Positions 38,849-49,267 of a stretch of 64,000 nt of DNA are shown here, in pieces. The notes below the pieces were generated by a model that was given only the letters and a program-made list of their open reading frames with translations, searched no databases and was not told the origin of the DNA. How positions within the stretch are numbered: the first letter of the stretch is position 1; each line of letters starts with the position of its first letter. Origin of the DNA: Geodermatophilus telluris (GTDB lineage: Bacteria; Actinomycetota; Actinomycetes; Mycobacteriales; Geodermatophilaceae); assembly GCF_900102745.1 (NCBI RefSeq), contig NZ_FMZF01000001.1, forward strand, positions 186,001 through 250,000. The letters run 5' to 3'. The position numbers were made by a program, and so were the translations under genes.

Positions 38849-41032
38849 ATGGCTGTCTTGTTGTCCCGGCTCGGCGCCGCCTCGCACCGGCACCGCCTCC
38901 CGGTCGTCCTCGTCTGGCTCCTCGTCCTCGTGGGCGGCGGCGTCGGCGCGGCCACCCTGGCCGGCGAGACCTCGAACTCGTTCTCCATCCCCGGGCAGGA
39001 GTCGACGACCGCCCTCGAGCGCATCGGCGAGGAGTTCGGCGGCGTCGGCGGCGCGACCGCCCGCGTGGTGCTGCAGGCGCCCGACGGGCAGACGCTGACC
39101 ACGCCGGAGAACGCCGCGGCGGTCACCGGCCTGGCCGCCGAGCTGGCGCAGCTGCCCGGCGTCACGTCGGCCACCAACCCGCTGGACCCGGCCGCGCCCG
39201 CGGTCAACCCCGAGCTGACCACCGGCTACAGCACGGTCAGCTATGACGCCGCCCCTGGCGAGGTGACCCCGGAGCAGCAGGACGCGCTGCTGGCCGCCGT
39301 CGACGACGCCCGCGGCACCGGGCTGACCGTGGAGGTCGGCGGCGAGGCGGTCCAGGAGCCGCCGCACGTCGGCGGCCCGGCCGAGGCGATCGGCGTGGTC
39401 GTCGCGCTGATGGTCCTCGCCGTCACCTACGGCGCGCTGGCCATGGCCGGGCTCAACCTGCTGACCGCGCTCGTCGGCGTCGGCATCGGCGTCCTCGGCA
39501 TCACGATCGCCACCGGCTTCACCGAGCTGTCCTCGACCACGCCCACGCTGGCCGCGATGCTGGGCCTGGCCGTCGGCATCGACTACGCGCTGTTCATCGT
39601 CACCCGCTTCCGCCAGGAGCTGCGCCGGGGCGCCGACGTGGGCACCGCGGTCGCCGTCGCCACCGGCACCGCCGGGTCGGCCGTGGTGACCGCCGGTCTC
39701 ACCGTGGTCATCGCGCTGGTCGGCCTGGCCGTCGTCGGGATCCCGTTCCTCACCCAGATGGGCGTGGCCGCCGCCGCGACGATCGTCGTCGCCGTCCTCC
39801 TCGCGCTCACGCTGGTGCCGGCCGTGCTCGGCTTCCTCGGCGTCCGGGCGCTGCCCCGCCGGCAGCGGCCGGGCGCGGCCCGGCACGGCGCGCACGAGGC
39901 CGCCCGGCCCGGGTTCCTCGCCGGCTGGGTGGCCACCGTGACCCGCCACCGGGCGGTCACCCTGCTGCTGGCGGTCGTGGCCCTCGGGACGGTCGCGGTC
40001 CCGTTCTTCTCGATGCAGACCACCCTGGTGCAGGCCCCGCCGGCCGGCAGCACCCAGGAGCGCGCCCAGGAGCTGCTCGCCGACGGCTTCGGCGAGGGCG
40101 TCAACGGCCCGATCACCGTGCTGTTCGAGGGCGAGGGCGCACCGCAGGCGGCGGCCGGCCTCAGCGGCCGGGTCGGCGAGCTGGACGACGTCGCGCTGGT
40201 CACCCCGCCGGTGCCCAGTGCCGACGGCACCGCCGCGCTGCTCACCGTCGTCCCGCAGTCCGGGCCCACCGACCCGGCCACCGAGCAGCTGGTCGCCGAC
40301 CTGCGCGACCTGCTCGCCGGCACCGACGGGGTGCAGGCGTCGGTGACCGGCCAGACCGCGGTCAGCGTGGACGTCGCGCAGAGCCTGGACGAGGCGCTGC
40401 CGGTCTACCTCGCGCTCGTCGTCGGGCTGGCGCTGGTGCTGCTCGTGCTGGTCTTCCGCTCGCTGCTGGTGCCGCTGGTCGGCGTCCTGGGCTTCGTGCT
40501 CACCGTCGGCGCGGCGCTGGGCGCCACCGTCGCCGTCTTCCAGTGGGGCTGGCTGGCCGACGTGGTCAACCTCGACTCGACCGGCCCGCTGATCAGCCTC
40601 ACGCCGATCCTGGTCATCGGCATCCTGTTCGGCCTGGCGATGGACTACCAGATCTTCCTGGTCTCGCGGATGCACGAGGCGCACGCCCACGGCGCCGCGC
40701 CGGTGGAGGCCATCCGCACCGGCTTCCGCCAGGCGGCCCCCGTGGTCGTCGCCGCCGCGCTGATCATGTTCAGCGTCTTCGCGGGGTTCGTCCCCTCCGG
40801 CGAGGCCACCATCAAGTCGATCGCCTTCGCGCTGGCGACGGGCATCCTCTTCGACGCCTTCGTCGTCCGGATGGTGCTGGTGCCGGCGGCGCTGGCCCTG
40901 CTCGGGGGCCGGGCGTGGTGGTTGCCGCGCTGGCTGCGCTGGCTGCCGGTGCTCGACGTCGAGGGCGCCGCGCTGGAGCGGACGCCGGCGCGCGAGGACA
41001 GCGGCGAGCTGGTCGGGGCCACCCGGCACTGA
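38849..41032 (+). CDS. MMPL/RND-family transporter
   Basis: 727 aa from ATG 38849, 5 bp after tetR. Two repeats, each a transmembrane helix, an extracytoplasmic loop (SNSFSIPGQES.., MQTTLVQAPPAGS..), then five helices. Family proton-relay blocks: MLGLAVGIDYALFIVTRFRQEL in the first half and FGLAMDYQIFLVSRMHEAHA in the second. It is shorter than mycobacterial MmpL3/7 and lacks a C-terminal cytosolic domain, so a small-molecule or lipid exporter driven by proton motive force is likely. Substrate unknown. Confidence 0.93.
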   Translation: MAVLLSRLGAASHRHRLPVVLVWLLVLVGGGVGAATLAGETSNSFSIPGQESTTALERIGEEFGGVGGATARVVLQAPDGQTLTTPENAAAVTGLAAELAQLPGVTSATNPLDPAAPAVNPELTTGYSTVSYDAAPGEVTPEQQDALLAAVDDARGTGLTVEVGGEAVQEPPHVGGPAEAIGVVVALMVLAVTYGALAMAGLNLLTALVGVGIGVLGITIATGFTELSSTTPTLAAMLGLAVGIDYALFIVTRFRQELRRGADVGTAVAVATGTAGSAVVTAGLTVVIALVGLAVVGIPFLTQMGVAAAATIVVAVLLALTLVPAVLGFLGVRALPRRQRPGAARHGAHEAARPGFLAGWVATVTRHRAVTLLLAVVALGTVAVPFFSMQTTLVQAPPAGSTQERAQELLADGFGEGVNGPITVLFEGEGAPQAAAGLSGRVGELDDVALVTPPVPSADGTAALLTVVPQSGPTDPATEQLVADLRDLLAGTDGVQASVTGQTAVSVDVAQSLDEALPVYLALVVGLALVLLVLVFRSLLVPLVGVLGFVLTVGAALGATVAVFQWGWLADVVNLDSTGPLISLTPILVIGILFGLAMDYQIFLVSRMHEAHAHGAAPVEAIRTGFRQAAPVVVAAALIMFSVFAGFVPSGEATIKSIAFALATGILFDAFVVRMVLVPAALALLGGRAWWLPRWLRWLPVLDVEGAALERTPAREDSGELVGATRH

Positions 41033-41101
41033 CGCGCAGCGGCCCGGCCGGCGCCCCCGGGCGTCGGCCGGGCCGGTCCGCGACCGTCCGGAACGGCGGG
41101 T

Positions 41102-41107
41102 TACCGT
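41102..41107 (+). promoter_or_regulatory. -10 element for leaderless hydrolase gene
   Basis: TACCGT ends 7 nt before ATG 41115. No ribosome site is present. Confidence 0.5.
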
Positions 41108-41114
41108 CCGGCCC

Positions 41115-42008
41115 ATGGAGCACACCGGGGTGCAGACGGTCCGCGTCGGGGACGTCGAGCTGGCCTACGAGGCCTTCGGCTCGGCGGAGGACCCGCCACT
41201 GCTGCTGGTCATGGGCCTGGCCACGCAGATGATCGGCTGGCCCGACGACTTCTGCCGGATGCTGGCCGAGCGCGGCCTGCACGTCGTCCGGTTCGACAAC
41301 CGCGACATCGGCCTGTCCACCCACCTCGACGCCGCCGGCGCGCCCGACGTGCTCGCCGTCATGGGCGGCGACCACTCGCGGGTCCCCTACCGCCTGGCCG
41401 ACATGGCCGACGACACCGCCGGGCTGCTCGACGCGCTGGGGATCGACAGCGCGCACGTCGTGGGCGCCTCGATGGGCGGCATGATCGCCCAGTCGCTGGC
41501 GATCCGGCACCCGCAGCGGGTCCGCAGCCTGACGTCGATCATGTCGACCACCGGCGACCCGGCGGTGGGGACGCCGGCCGAGGCGGCCATGGGGGTGCTG
41601 CTCGCCCCGCCGGCCACCGACCGCGACAGCGCCGTGCAGCGCGCCGTCGACGCCTACCGGGTGATCGGCTCCCCCGGCTTCGAGTTCGACGAGCACGCCC
41701 TGCGCGAGCGGGCCGGGCTGTCCTACGACCGGGCGTACAACCCGGCCGGTGTCGCCCGGCAGCTCGCCGCGATCCTGGCCAGCCCCGACCGCACCGCCGA
41801 CCTCGCGCGGGTCGCCGTCCCGACGCTGGTCGTGCACGGCGAGCAGGACGCGCTGGTGAACGTGTCCGGTGGCCGGGCGACGGCGACCGCGGTCCCGGGC
41901 GCCGAGCTGCTCGTCGTCGACGGGATGGGCCACGACCTGCCGCGCGACGTGTGGCCGCAGCTCGTCGAGCGGATCGCCGCGCTGGCCGCCCGCGCGGACG
42001 GCCGCTGA
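41115..42008 (+). CDS. Alpha/beta hydrolase
   Basis: 297 aa. Oxyanion region LLLVMGLATQMIGWPDDF, then RFDNRDIGLSTHLD, the nucleophile elbow VGASMGGMIAQSLA (Ser), an acid Asp in VVHGEQDALVN and the His in DGMGHDLPRDVW. A complete catalytic triad of an esterase/lactonase-type enzyme; the FDNRDIGLS motif is shared with many uncharacterised actinobacterial homologues. Substrate not predictable. It stands alone, between the MMPL gene and a convergent SDR. Confidence 0.9.
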   Translation: MEHTGVQTVRVGDVELAYEAFGSAEDPPLLLVMGLATQMIGWPDDFCRMLAERGLHVVRFDNRDIGLSTHLDAAGAPDVLAVMGGDHSRVPYRLADMADDTAGLLDALGIDSAHVVGASMGGMIAQSLAIRHPQRVRSLTSIMSTTGDPAVGTPAEAAMGVLLAPPATDRDSAVQRAVDAYRVIGSPGFEFDEHALRERAGLSYDRAYNPAGVARQLAAILASPDRTADLARVAVPTLVVHGEQDALVNVSGGRATATAVPGAELLVVDGMGHDLPRDVWPQLVERIAALAARADGR

Positions 42009-42052
42009 GCCGGCTCCGGGGCCCCGCTCCGGCGGGGCCCCGGCCCGTCCGG

Positions 42053-42823
42053 TCAGCTGGTGAGCATGCCGCCCTCGACCGGGATCGTCGTCCCGGTGAC
42101 GTAGCCGCCTGCCTCGCTGACGAGGAACACCAGCGCGGCGGCGAGCTCCATCGGGTCGCCGGCGCGGCCGACGAGCACCCGGGCCATCTGCTGGTCGAGG
42201 TAGCCCTCGGGGTACTGGTCGGTCATCTCCGAGGCGAAGAACCCCGGTGCCAGCGCGTTGACCCGGATGCCCTTGCGGCCGGTCCACTGCTGGGCAAGGT
42301 CGCGGGTCAGCCCGATCAGTCCCGCCTTGCTGGCCGCGTAGGCCGCCTGCGGCAGCCCGGCGGTGGTCAGCCCGAGGATGCTCGAGATGTTGACGATCGA
42401 GCTGCCCGGCTGCATGACCCGGCCACAGGCCTGCGCCATCCAATAGCAGCCGTTGAGGTTGACGTCGATGACCTGCCGGAACTCCTCCGGCTTCTCCCGG
42501 GTGGCCGGGACGGCGGTGCCGATCCCGGCGTTGTTCACCAGGACGTCGACCCGGCCGAACTCGGCCATCGTCGCGTCCACCAGCCCCTGGCAGTCCTCGA
42601 CCCGCGCCACGTCGGTGCGCACGGTGATCGCCCGCCGGCCGGCGGCCTCGACCGCCGCCTTCGTCTCCGCCATCCGGTCCTCGCGGCGGGCGCCCAGCGC
42701 GACGTCCGCGCCGGCCTGGGCCAGGGCCCGGGCGAACACCACGCCCAGACCCGAGGACGCCCCCGTCACGATCGCCACCTTGCCGTCGAGCCGGAACATG
42801 TCCAGGACCGTCCTGTCCGCCAC
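42053..42823 (-). CDS. Short-chain dehydrogenase/reductase (3-oxoacyl-ACP/CoA reductase-like)
   Basis: 256 aa classical SDR. Cofactor motif VTGASSGLG, NNAG (VNNAGIGTAV), catalytic Ser in NISSILG and Tyr/Lys in YAASKAG, then RVNALAPGFFASEM and C-terminal GTTIPVEGG. ARREDR after the second strand suggests NADP(H). It could supply 3-hydroxyacyl-CoA to the PHA synthase transcribed divergently 128 bp away, but a general role is equally possible. GTG start with GAGGGAG upstream. Confidence 0.9.
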   Translation of the reverse strand: MADRTVLDMFRLDGKVAIVTGASSGLGVVFARALAQAGADVALGARREDRMAETKAAVEAAGRRAITVRTDVARVEDCQGLVDATMAEFGRVDVLVNNAGIGTAVPATREKPEEFRQVIDVNLNGCYWMAQACGRVMQPGSSIVNISSILGLTTAGLPQAAYAASKAGLIGLTRDLAQQWTGRKGIRVNALAPGFFASEMTDQYPEGYLDQQMARVLVGRAGDPMELAAALVFLVSEAGGYVTGTTIPVEGGMLTS

Positions 42824-42951
42824 GCGCCCACTCCCTCGGTCGTCGCCGTCTTCCTGTCCGGACGGTATCCGGCACGCGTGTGGGGTGGATCACCGGCCGG
42901 GCGGGTAGGGGCTCGCTCGGGCAGCAGGTCCCCGAGGCTGGAGGTGGCGTG

Positions 42952-43368
42952 ATGACGTCCGGGACGACCCCGTCGGGTCCGCCGCTGTGGCGGCAGGCGT
43001 TCGACGCCGCGGAGAAGCGGGTCACCCCGCACGCGGAGAGCCTGGTGCGCACGCCGGGCTTCGCCACCGGTGTCGCGCTGGTGCGGCGCGCGCAGAACCT
43101 GGCCAAGGACACCGCCCGCGGCGTCTCCGCCCGCGCGTGGCACCTGGTCAACCTGCCGGCGGGCACCGACGTGGCCCGCCTGCGCGCCCAGGTCGGCGCG
43201 CTGGACCGCGAGGTCCGGCGGCTGACCGTGCAGTTGGAGAACGAGCGCCGCCGTCCGCGGCCGGCCGACGCCCCCCGGGAGGAACCCGATGCCGACGGTG
43301 CCCAGTCCCCAGGCGGTCCTCGACCGCGTCCGGCGCGACGTGGAGCGCAACGCCCTCCGCGCTCGTAA
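42952..43368 (+). CDS. Coiled-coil protein overlapping phaC (candidate PHA synthase partner)
   Basis: 138 aa from ATG 42952 with a GAGGTGG ribosome region. N-terminal amphipathic segment (LWRQAFDAAEKRVTPHAESL, FATGVALVRRAQNLAKDTAR), a central WHLVNLPAGTDVARL, then a heptad coiled coil (LRAQVGALDREVRRLTVQLE) and a Pro/Arg-rich tail. Its last 80 bp overlap the phaC start in another frame. No family is recognised; size, amphipathic helices and position recall PhaR/PhaE partners or phasin-like proteins. No signal peptide or membrane helix. Confidence 0.65.
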   Translation: MTSGTTPSGPPLWRQAFDAAEKRVTPHAESLVRTPGFATGVALVRRAQNLAKDTARGVSARAWHLVNLPAGTDVARLRAQVGALDREVRRLTVQLENERRRPRPADAPREEPDADGAQSPGGPRPRPARRGAQRPPRS

Positions 43369-44377
43369 CGGCATCAAGCTCGTCGCCGGCGTCGACCGGC
43401 CGGGCGTCGGCCTGACCCCCAAGGACGTCGTCTGGGAGCGCGGCCGCACCCAGCTGTGGCACTACCGCAGCGACAAGGTGCGGTACTCGCCGCCGCTGCT
43501 GATCGTGTTCAGCCTGGTCAGCCGCAGCTACATCCTCGACCTGACGCCGGGCAACTCCTTCATCGAGCAGCTGCTCGACGCCGGGTTCGACGTCTACATG
43601 GTCGACTGGGGCGAGCCCGACGAGCGGGACGCGCAGAACCGGCTCGAGGACTACGTCGACGACTACATCCCGGCCGCCGTCGAGCGGGTCCGGGAGCTGT
43701 CGGGCGCCGACGAGGTCAACCTGTTCGGCTACTGCTTCGGCGGGGACCTCTCGCTGCTCTACGCCGCGCACCACCCCGACGCCCCGCTGCGCAGCCTCAC
43801 GGTGCTGGCCACCCCGGTCGACTTCACCAAGATGGGACCGATGTCCGACGTCTTCCGCGGCGGGCTGGAGGTCGACGACGTCGTCGACGAGGACGGCAAC
43901 GTGCCGCCGCGGGTGGTCGTGCAGGGCTTCAAGACGCTGACCCCCACCGCCGAGGTCACCCGCTACGTGACGCTGTGGGAACGGCTCTGGAGCGACGAGT
44001 ACGTGTCGGCCTACCAGGCGATGACCGGCTGGTCGGACGACCACATCCCGTTCCCCGGCGCGGCCGCGCGCGAGACGGTGCAGATGCTGGTGCGCGACAA
44101 CGGGATGGTCACCGACCGGCTGACCGTCGGCGGCGACCCGGTGCACCTGTCCGACATCCGGCTGCCGTTCCTCACCGTGCGCGCCGACCGCGACCACATC
44201 GTCCCGCCGGAGGCCACCGAGGCGCTGATCGACCTGGTCGGCTCCGAGGACAAGCACGAGCTGCGGCTCACGGCAGGGCACATGGGGCTCGTCGTCGGCC
44301 GGACGGCGGCCAAGACGACGGTGCCGGAGATCATCGGGTTCCTGAGGACGCGCAGCGACGAGGTCGGGGAGGACTGA
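43289..44377 (+). CDS. phaC: Poly(3-hydroxyalkanoate) synthase, short (class III/IV-like) PhaC
   Basis: 362 aa, the length of class III PhaC rather than class I/II (about 560-600). The lipase-like box is GYCFGG with Cys nucleophile; acid Asp in VRADRDHIVPP; His in TAGHMGLVVG. YMVDWGEPD.RD and ATPVDF further match. It polymerises 3-hydroxyacyl-CoA on granules. Class III enzymes need PhaE and class IV need PhaR; no such gene is seen, only the overlapping 138-aa gene. ATG 43289 has GGGAGG upstream. Confidence 0.9.
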   Translation: MPTVPSPQAVLDRVRRDVERNALRARNGIKLVAGVDRPGVGLTPKDVVWERGRTQLWHYRSDKVRYSPPLLIVFSLVSRSYILDLTPGNSFIEQLLDAGFDVYMVDWGEPDERDAQNRLEDYVDDYIPAAVERVRELSGADEVNLFGYCFGGDLSLLYAAHHPDAPLRSLTVLATPVDFTKMGPMSDVFRGGLEVDDVVDEDGNVPPRVVVQGFKTLTPTAEVTRYVTLWERLWSDEYVSAYQAMTGWSDDHIPFPGAAARETVQMLVRDNGMVTDRLTVGGDPVHLSDIRLPFLTVRADRDHIVPPEATEALIDLVGSEDKHELRLTAGHMGLVVGRTAAKTTVPEIIGFLRTRSDEVGED

Positions 44378-44379
44378 AC

Positions 44380-44922
44380 GTGGAGGTCGTGGAACTGCAG
44401 GCCGCGCACTGCGACGCGCTGCTGCGCTTCTTCGGTGAGCTGCCGGAGGGCGACCTGACCTTCATCGAGGAGGAGGTCACCGATCCCGACGTCGTCCGCG
44501 CGTGGGCGGCGGGCAAGGCGCCGGGGCGGCGCTGGGTCGCGGTGGACGACGGCGAGGTCGCGGGTTACGTCGCCGTCCGGCCGCTGCCGGGCTGGTCCTC
44601 CCACGTCGGCGAGGTGCGGCTGGTGGTCTCCCCCACCCGGCGCGGCTCGGGGCTCGGCCGGCAGCTGGCCCGCCAGGCGCTGGTGTCGGCGGTCGGCGAC
44701 GGGCTGCGCAAGCTGGTCGTGGAGGTCGTCGCCGAGCAGGGCTCGGCGCTGGCGCTGTTCACCGCGCTCGGCTTCACCGGGGAGGCGCTGCTGCGCGACC
44801 ACGTCCGCGACCGGGAGGGGCAGCTGCGCGACCTCATGGTGCTGGCCCACCACGTCGACGAGACCTGGTCGGGCATGGCCACCGTCGGCCTCTCCGACGC
44901 CCTGGGCCAGGACCTCGACTAG
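44380..44922 (+). CDS. GNAT-family N-acetyltransferase
   Basis: 180 aa from GTG 44380, two bases after the phaC stop. Acetyl-CoA loop VRLVVSPTRRGSGLGRQLAR (R/Q-x-x-G-x-G/A), preceding GYVAVRPLP strand and the C-terminal ALFTALGFTGEALLRDHV. The C-terminal LRDLMVLAHHVDE is shared by many uncharacterised actinobacterial GNATs. Probably translated from the phaC transcript; the substrate is unknown. GGGGAGGA ribosome site inside the phaC end. Confidence 0.88.
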   Translation: MEVVELQAAHCDALLRFFGELPEGDLTFIEEEVTDPDVVRAWAAGKAPGRRWVAVDDGEVAGYVAVRPLPGWSSHVGEVRLVVSPTRRGSGLGRQLARQALVSAVGDGLRKLVVEVVAEQGSALALFTALGFTGEALLRDHVRDREGQLRDLMVLAHHVDETWSGMATVGLSDALGQDLD

Positions 44923-45000
44923 CCACCTCGGGCGCGTGCGCTGAGGGCTCGTTCCCGCGACGAGAACGAGGCGCGAGCGCACATCATCGCTCTCGCACCA

Positions 45001-45039
45001 CCTCGTGCTCTGCCCCGTCCGGCGGGGCAGAGCACGAGG
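45001..45039. terminator. 16-bp bidirectional hairpin terminator
   Basis: 45001-45016 pairs perfectly with 45024-45039 (loop GTCCGGC). It sits 79 nt past the GNAT stop and could terminate either strand. Confidence 0.65.
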
Positions 45040-45165
45040 AGTCGCGGGACAGCGACGCCCTCTCGGCCCGACGCCCGCGGGCGCTGCCGGCGGGCCGGGT
45101 GCGGCACCGTCGGCGGACCCCGTCGGCCTCGGAGCCACGGGGCAGGGTGGTCGTCTCGGCACCGA

Positions 45166-45201
45166 GTCGTGCTCTGACCACACCTGTGGTCAGAGCACGA
45201 C
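45166..45201. terminator. 17-bp hairpin after the ABC-F gene
   Basis: 45166-45182 pairs perfectly with 45185-45201 around a CC centre, starting 24 nt past the ABC-F stop on the minus strand. The near-uninterrupted arms resemble an operator as well as a terminator. Confidence 0.65.
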
Positions 45202-45224
45202 GACGCGCACGGGAGGTGTCGCGG

Positions 45225-46862
<1,638 letters not shown>

Positions 46863-46944
46863 GGAGGGGCTCCCGGGAGGACGGACCGGTGGGTGCGACG
46901 TCGTCCGGGCTCACAGCACGGGCCCACGGTAGCGCGCGGCCGGC

Positions 46945-48051
46945 TCAGCCGTCGCCCGGGTTCCCGTCCGGCCCGCCCGCGTCGCCCGCCTCGGGCTCGG
47001 CGAGGACGTCGTCGGCCATCTCGTCGAGCATCTGCTCGAGGGCGGCGTCGGCCGCCTCCGGCGGGCGGCGGCGCACCTGCCAGGGCTGCAGGTCGTCGTA
47101 GCCGCGCACCGAGACCCGGCGCAGCGGCCGCACCCGGTAACCCGGCAGACCGCGCAGCCGGCCGGCGAGCGCCCGGTCGACCAGCACCGTCCCGGGGCGG
47201 GCCAGCGAGCACAGTCGGCTGGCCAGGTTCACCACCGGGGAGTAGACGTCGCCCAGCCGGGTCAGCACCACGCCGTGCGCGGCCCCCACGCGCAGCTGCG
47301 GGCGGTCCTCGTCGTCCCAGACGTCGGGCAGCGTCAGCCCGATCTCGACGGCGTCCACGGCGGAGGCGGCGGTGTAGAGGACGCCGTCGCCGACGGTCTT
47401 GACCACCCGGCCGTGGGAGCGGGCGATGACCTCGGTGACGGTGGCCTCGAACGCCTCGACCATGGCGCCGAGCTCGCGGCCGTCCATGCCGCGGGAGCGG
47501 GAGGTGTAGCCGACCAGGTCGGCGAAGCCCACGGCGAGCTCCCGGCGGTCGCCCGGGCCGTCGGAGGACAGCAGCCGGTCGACGTTGGCGGCCAGGTGCC
47601 GGCGCCACACGTAGTCCTGGGTGCGCGACAGCAGCGGCAGGAGCGTCTCGGCGGCGGCGACGGCGTCGACCCGGCCGTGCTCGCGGGCCTGCCGGGTGAG
47701 GACCTCGGCGAGCATGTCGGTCTGCCAGTCGGCCAGCCGGGACAGCGCCTGCGCGGTGGCCCGGGCGATCGAGGCCTCGGTGTCGAGGTCGACGAAGCCG
47801 GAGTCGATCAGCGCCGAGAGGGTGGCCAGCGCGCCGACGTCGGCGAGGGTGAAGGCGGGGTCGTCGTCGGCGACGTCGGGGAAGCCGAGCGCCCGCCAGA
47901 GCCGCTGGGTGCGCTCCGGGGCCATGCCCGCGGCCGCGGCCACCTCGTGCCGGGTCAGCCGGCGCGGCCCGCCGAGCAGCAGCCGCTCGAGGGCGTCGCG
48001 GACGTCCGCGCGCGGGTCGGGACCGGCGGGGTCCGGTCCGTCGGGGTCCAC
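46945..48051 (-). CDS. Class III adenylate cyclase with N-terminal regulatory domain
   Basis: 368 aa from GTG 48051. N-terminal helical domain (LTRHEVAAAAGMAPERTQRLW, ALSALIDSGF-type, about residues 25-180) resembles the autoinhibitory/pH-sensing domain of Rv1264-type cyclases. C-terminal catalytic domain: metal Asp in VGFADLVGYTSRSRG, Lys and second Asp in RVVKTVGDGVLYTA, transition-state Arg/Asn in VNLASRLCSLARPG. Should make cAMP as a soluble homodimer. The open frame upstream of GTG 48051 is antisense shadow. It lies divergent to the ABC exporter. Confidence 0.85.
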   Translation of the reverse strand: MDPDGPDPAGPDPRADVRDALERLLLGGPRRLTRHEVAAAAGMAPERTQRLWRALGFPDVADDDPAFTLADVGALATLSALIDSGFVDLDTEASIARATAQALSRLADWQTDMLAEVLTRQAREHGRVDAVAAAETLLPLLSRTQDYVWRRHLAANVDRLLSSDGPGDRRELAVGFADLVGYTSRSRGMDGRELGAMVEAFEATVTEVIARSHGRVVKTVGDGVLYTAASAVDAVEIGLTLPDVWDDEDRPQLRVGAAHGVVLTRLGDVYSPVVNLASRLCSLARPGTVLVDRALAGRLRGLPGYRVRPLRRVSVRGYDDLQPWQVRRRPPEAADAALEQMLDEMADDVLAEPEAGDAGGPDGNPGDG

Positions 48052-48235
48052 GGCACTCCGCCCAGGGGTCAGTCCGTCGCGGGGACGACGATCGTCCGGG
48101 AGCCGCTCACGTCGCGCACTGTAGTGACCGCCGTCGCAGCCGTCCCCGCGCTCCCCCGGCCGGCTCCCGACGCAGCGGAGGCGGCCGGCGACGCGCGGGG
48201 CCGGACCTCCCGCCCGCCGGACCGGGTGCGCCAGG

Positions 48236-49267
48236 ATGGGTGCCGCACGGGGGTGCACACGAGGGGGACACGTCATCGCGACGACGGCCAGCGGCCGGCC
48301 CCGGCACCGGCCCGTGCGGGTCGAGGTGTCGGGCCTGACCAAGAGCTTCGGCACCGTGCAGGCGGTCACCGACCTGGGCTTCACCGTGGAGCCGGGCTCG
48401 GTGACCGGCTTCCTGGGTCCCAACGGGGCCGGCAAGACCACGACGCTGCGCATGGTGCTCGGGCTGATCACCCCCGACGCCGGCAGCGCCACCTTCGACG
48501 GCGTCCCGTACGCGGCGCTGCCCGACCCGGTGGGCACCGTCGGCGCGGTGCTCGAGACCGCCTTCCACCCGGCCCGCTCCGGCCGCGACCACCTGCGGGT
48601 GTACTGCCGGGCCGCCGGGCTGCCGGTGTCGCGGGCCGACGAGGTGCTCACCGCCGTCGGCCTGGCCGCGGCCGGCCGGCGCCGGGCGGGCGGCTACTCC
48701 CTGGGCATGCGCCAGCGCCTGGCCCTGGCCACGGCGCTGCTCGGCGACCCGCCGGTGCTGGTGCTCGACGAGCCGGCCAACGGCCTGGACCCCGAGGGCA
48801 TCCTCTGGCTGCGCGGCTTCCTCCGGCACCTGGCCCACGAGGAGGGCCGCACGGTGCTCGTCTCCAGCCACCTGCTGTCGGAGATGGAGCAGACCGCCGA
48901 CCGGGTGGTCATCGTCGGCGCCGGCCGGCTGGTGCGGCAGGGCTCGATCACCGAGCTGCGCTCGGGCGCCCAGGGCGCCGGGGTCGTGCTCGCCCGCAGC
49001 CCCGACGCGGACCGCCTGGCCGCCGTGCTCGCCGACGCGGGCCTGGGGGCCGACCGCGGCGGGGACGGCCTGGTCACCGTGACCGGCGCGACGCCGGCCG
49101 AGGTGGGCGCCCGCGCCTTCTCCGCCGGCATCGAGCTGCACGAGCTGCGCGCCGAGACCACCGGCCTGGAGGACCTCTACTTCCGGCTCACCGCCGGGCA
49201 GGAGCAGTTCGCCGCCACCTCACCCGCCCCGACGCCCACCCCGACCCCCGAGGGAGCCGCCCGGTGA
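48236..49267 (+). CDS. ABC transporter ATP-binding protein (ABC-2 exporter)
   Basis: 343 aa from ATG 48236; the conserved domain begins at VRVEVSGLTKSFG, so GTG 48314 (317 aa) is an alternative start. Walker A GPNGAGKTTTLR, Q-loop GAVLETAFHP, signature YSLGMRQRLALA, Walker B VLVLDEPANGLDPEG, H-loop SSHLLSE. The C-terminal extension ends in a Thr/Pro repeat (TSPAPTPTPTPEG). Overlaps the permease gene by GTGA, so the two form one exporter. Substrate unknown; similar pairs export antibiotics or lipids. Confidence 0.92.
   Translation: MGAARGCTRGGHVIATTASGRPRHRPVRVEVSGLTKSFGTVQAVTDLGFTVEPGSVTGFLGPNGAGKTTTLRMVLGLITPDAGSATFDGVPYAALPDPVGTVGAVLETAFHPARSGRDHLRVYCRAAGLPVSRADEVLTAVGLAAAGRRRAGGYSLGMRQRLALATALLGDPPVLVLDEPANGLDPEGILWLRGFLRHLAHEEGRTVLVSSHLLSEMEQTADRVVIVGAGRLVRQGSITELRSGAQGAGVVLARSPDADRLAAVLADAGLGADRGGDGLVTVTGATPAEVGARAFSAGIELHELRAETTGLEDLYFRLTAGQEQFAATSPAPTPTPTPEGAAR

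Larger units (their letters stand above)
44923..45224. other. Convergent intergenic region with three hairpins
   Basis: About 300 bp between the GNAT and ABC-F stops, no gene. It contains a 7-bp stem (44948-44954/44964-44970), a 16-bp hairpin and a 17-bp hairpin (listed separately). The last two share the sequence CGTGCTCTG. Confidence 0.7.

Noticed and set aside
38393..41125. 910-codon open frame antisense to tetR-MMPL
   Set aside because: His/Gln/Arg/Gly-rich mirror frame without domains; the plus-strand MMPL and TetR are convincing.
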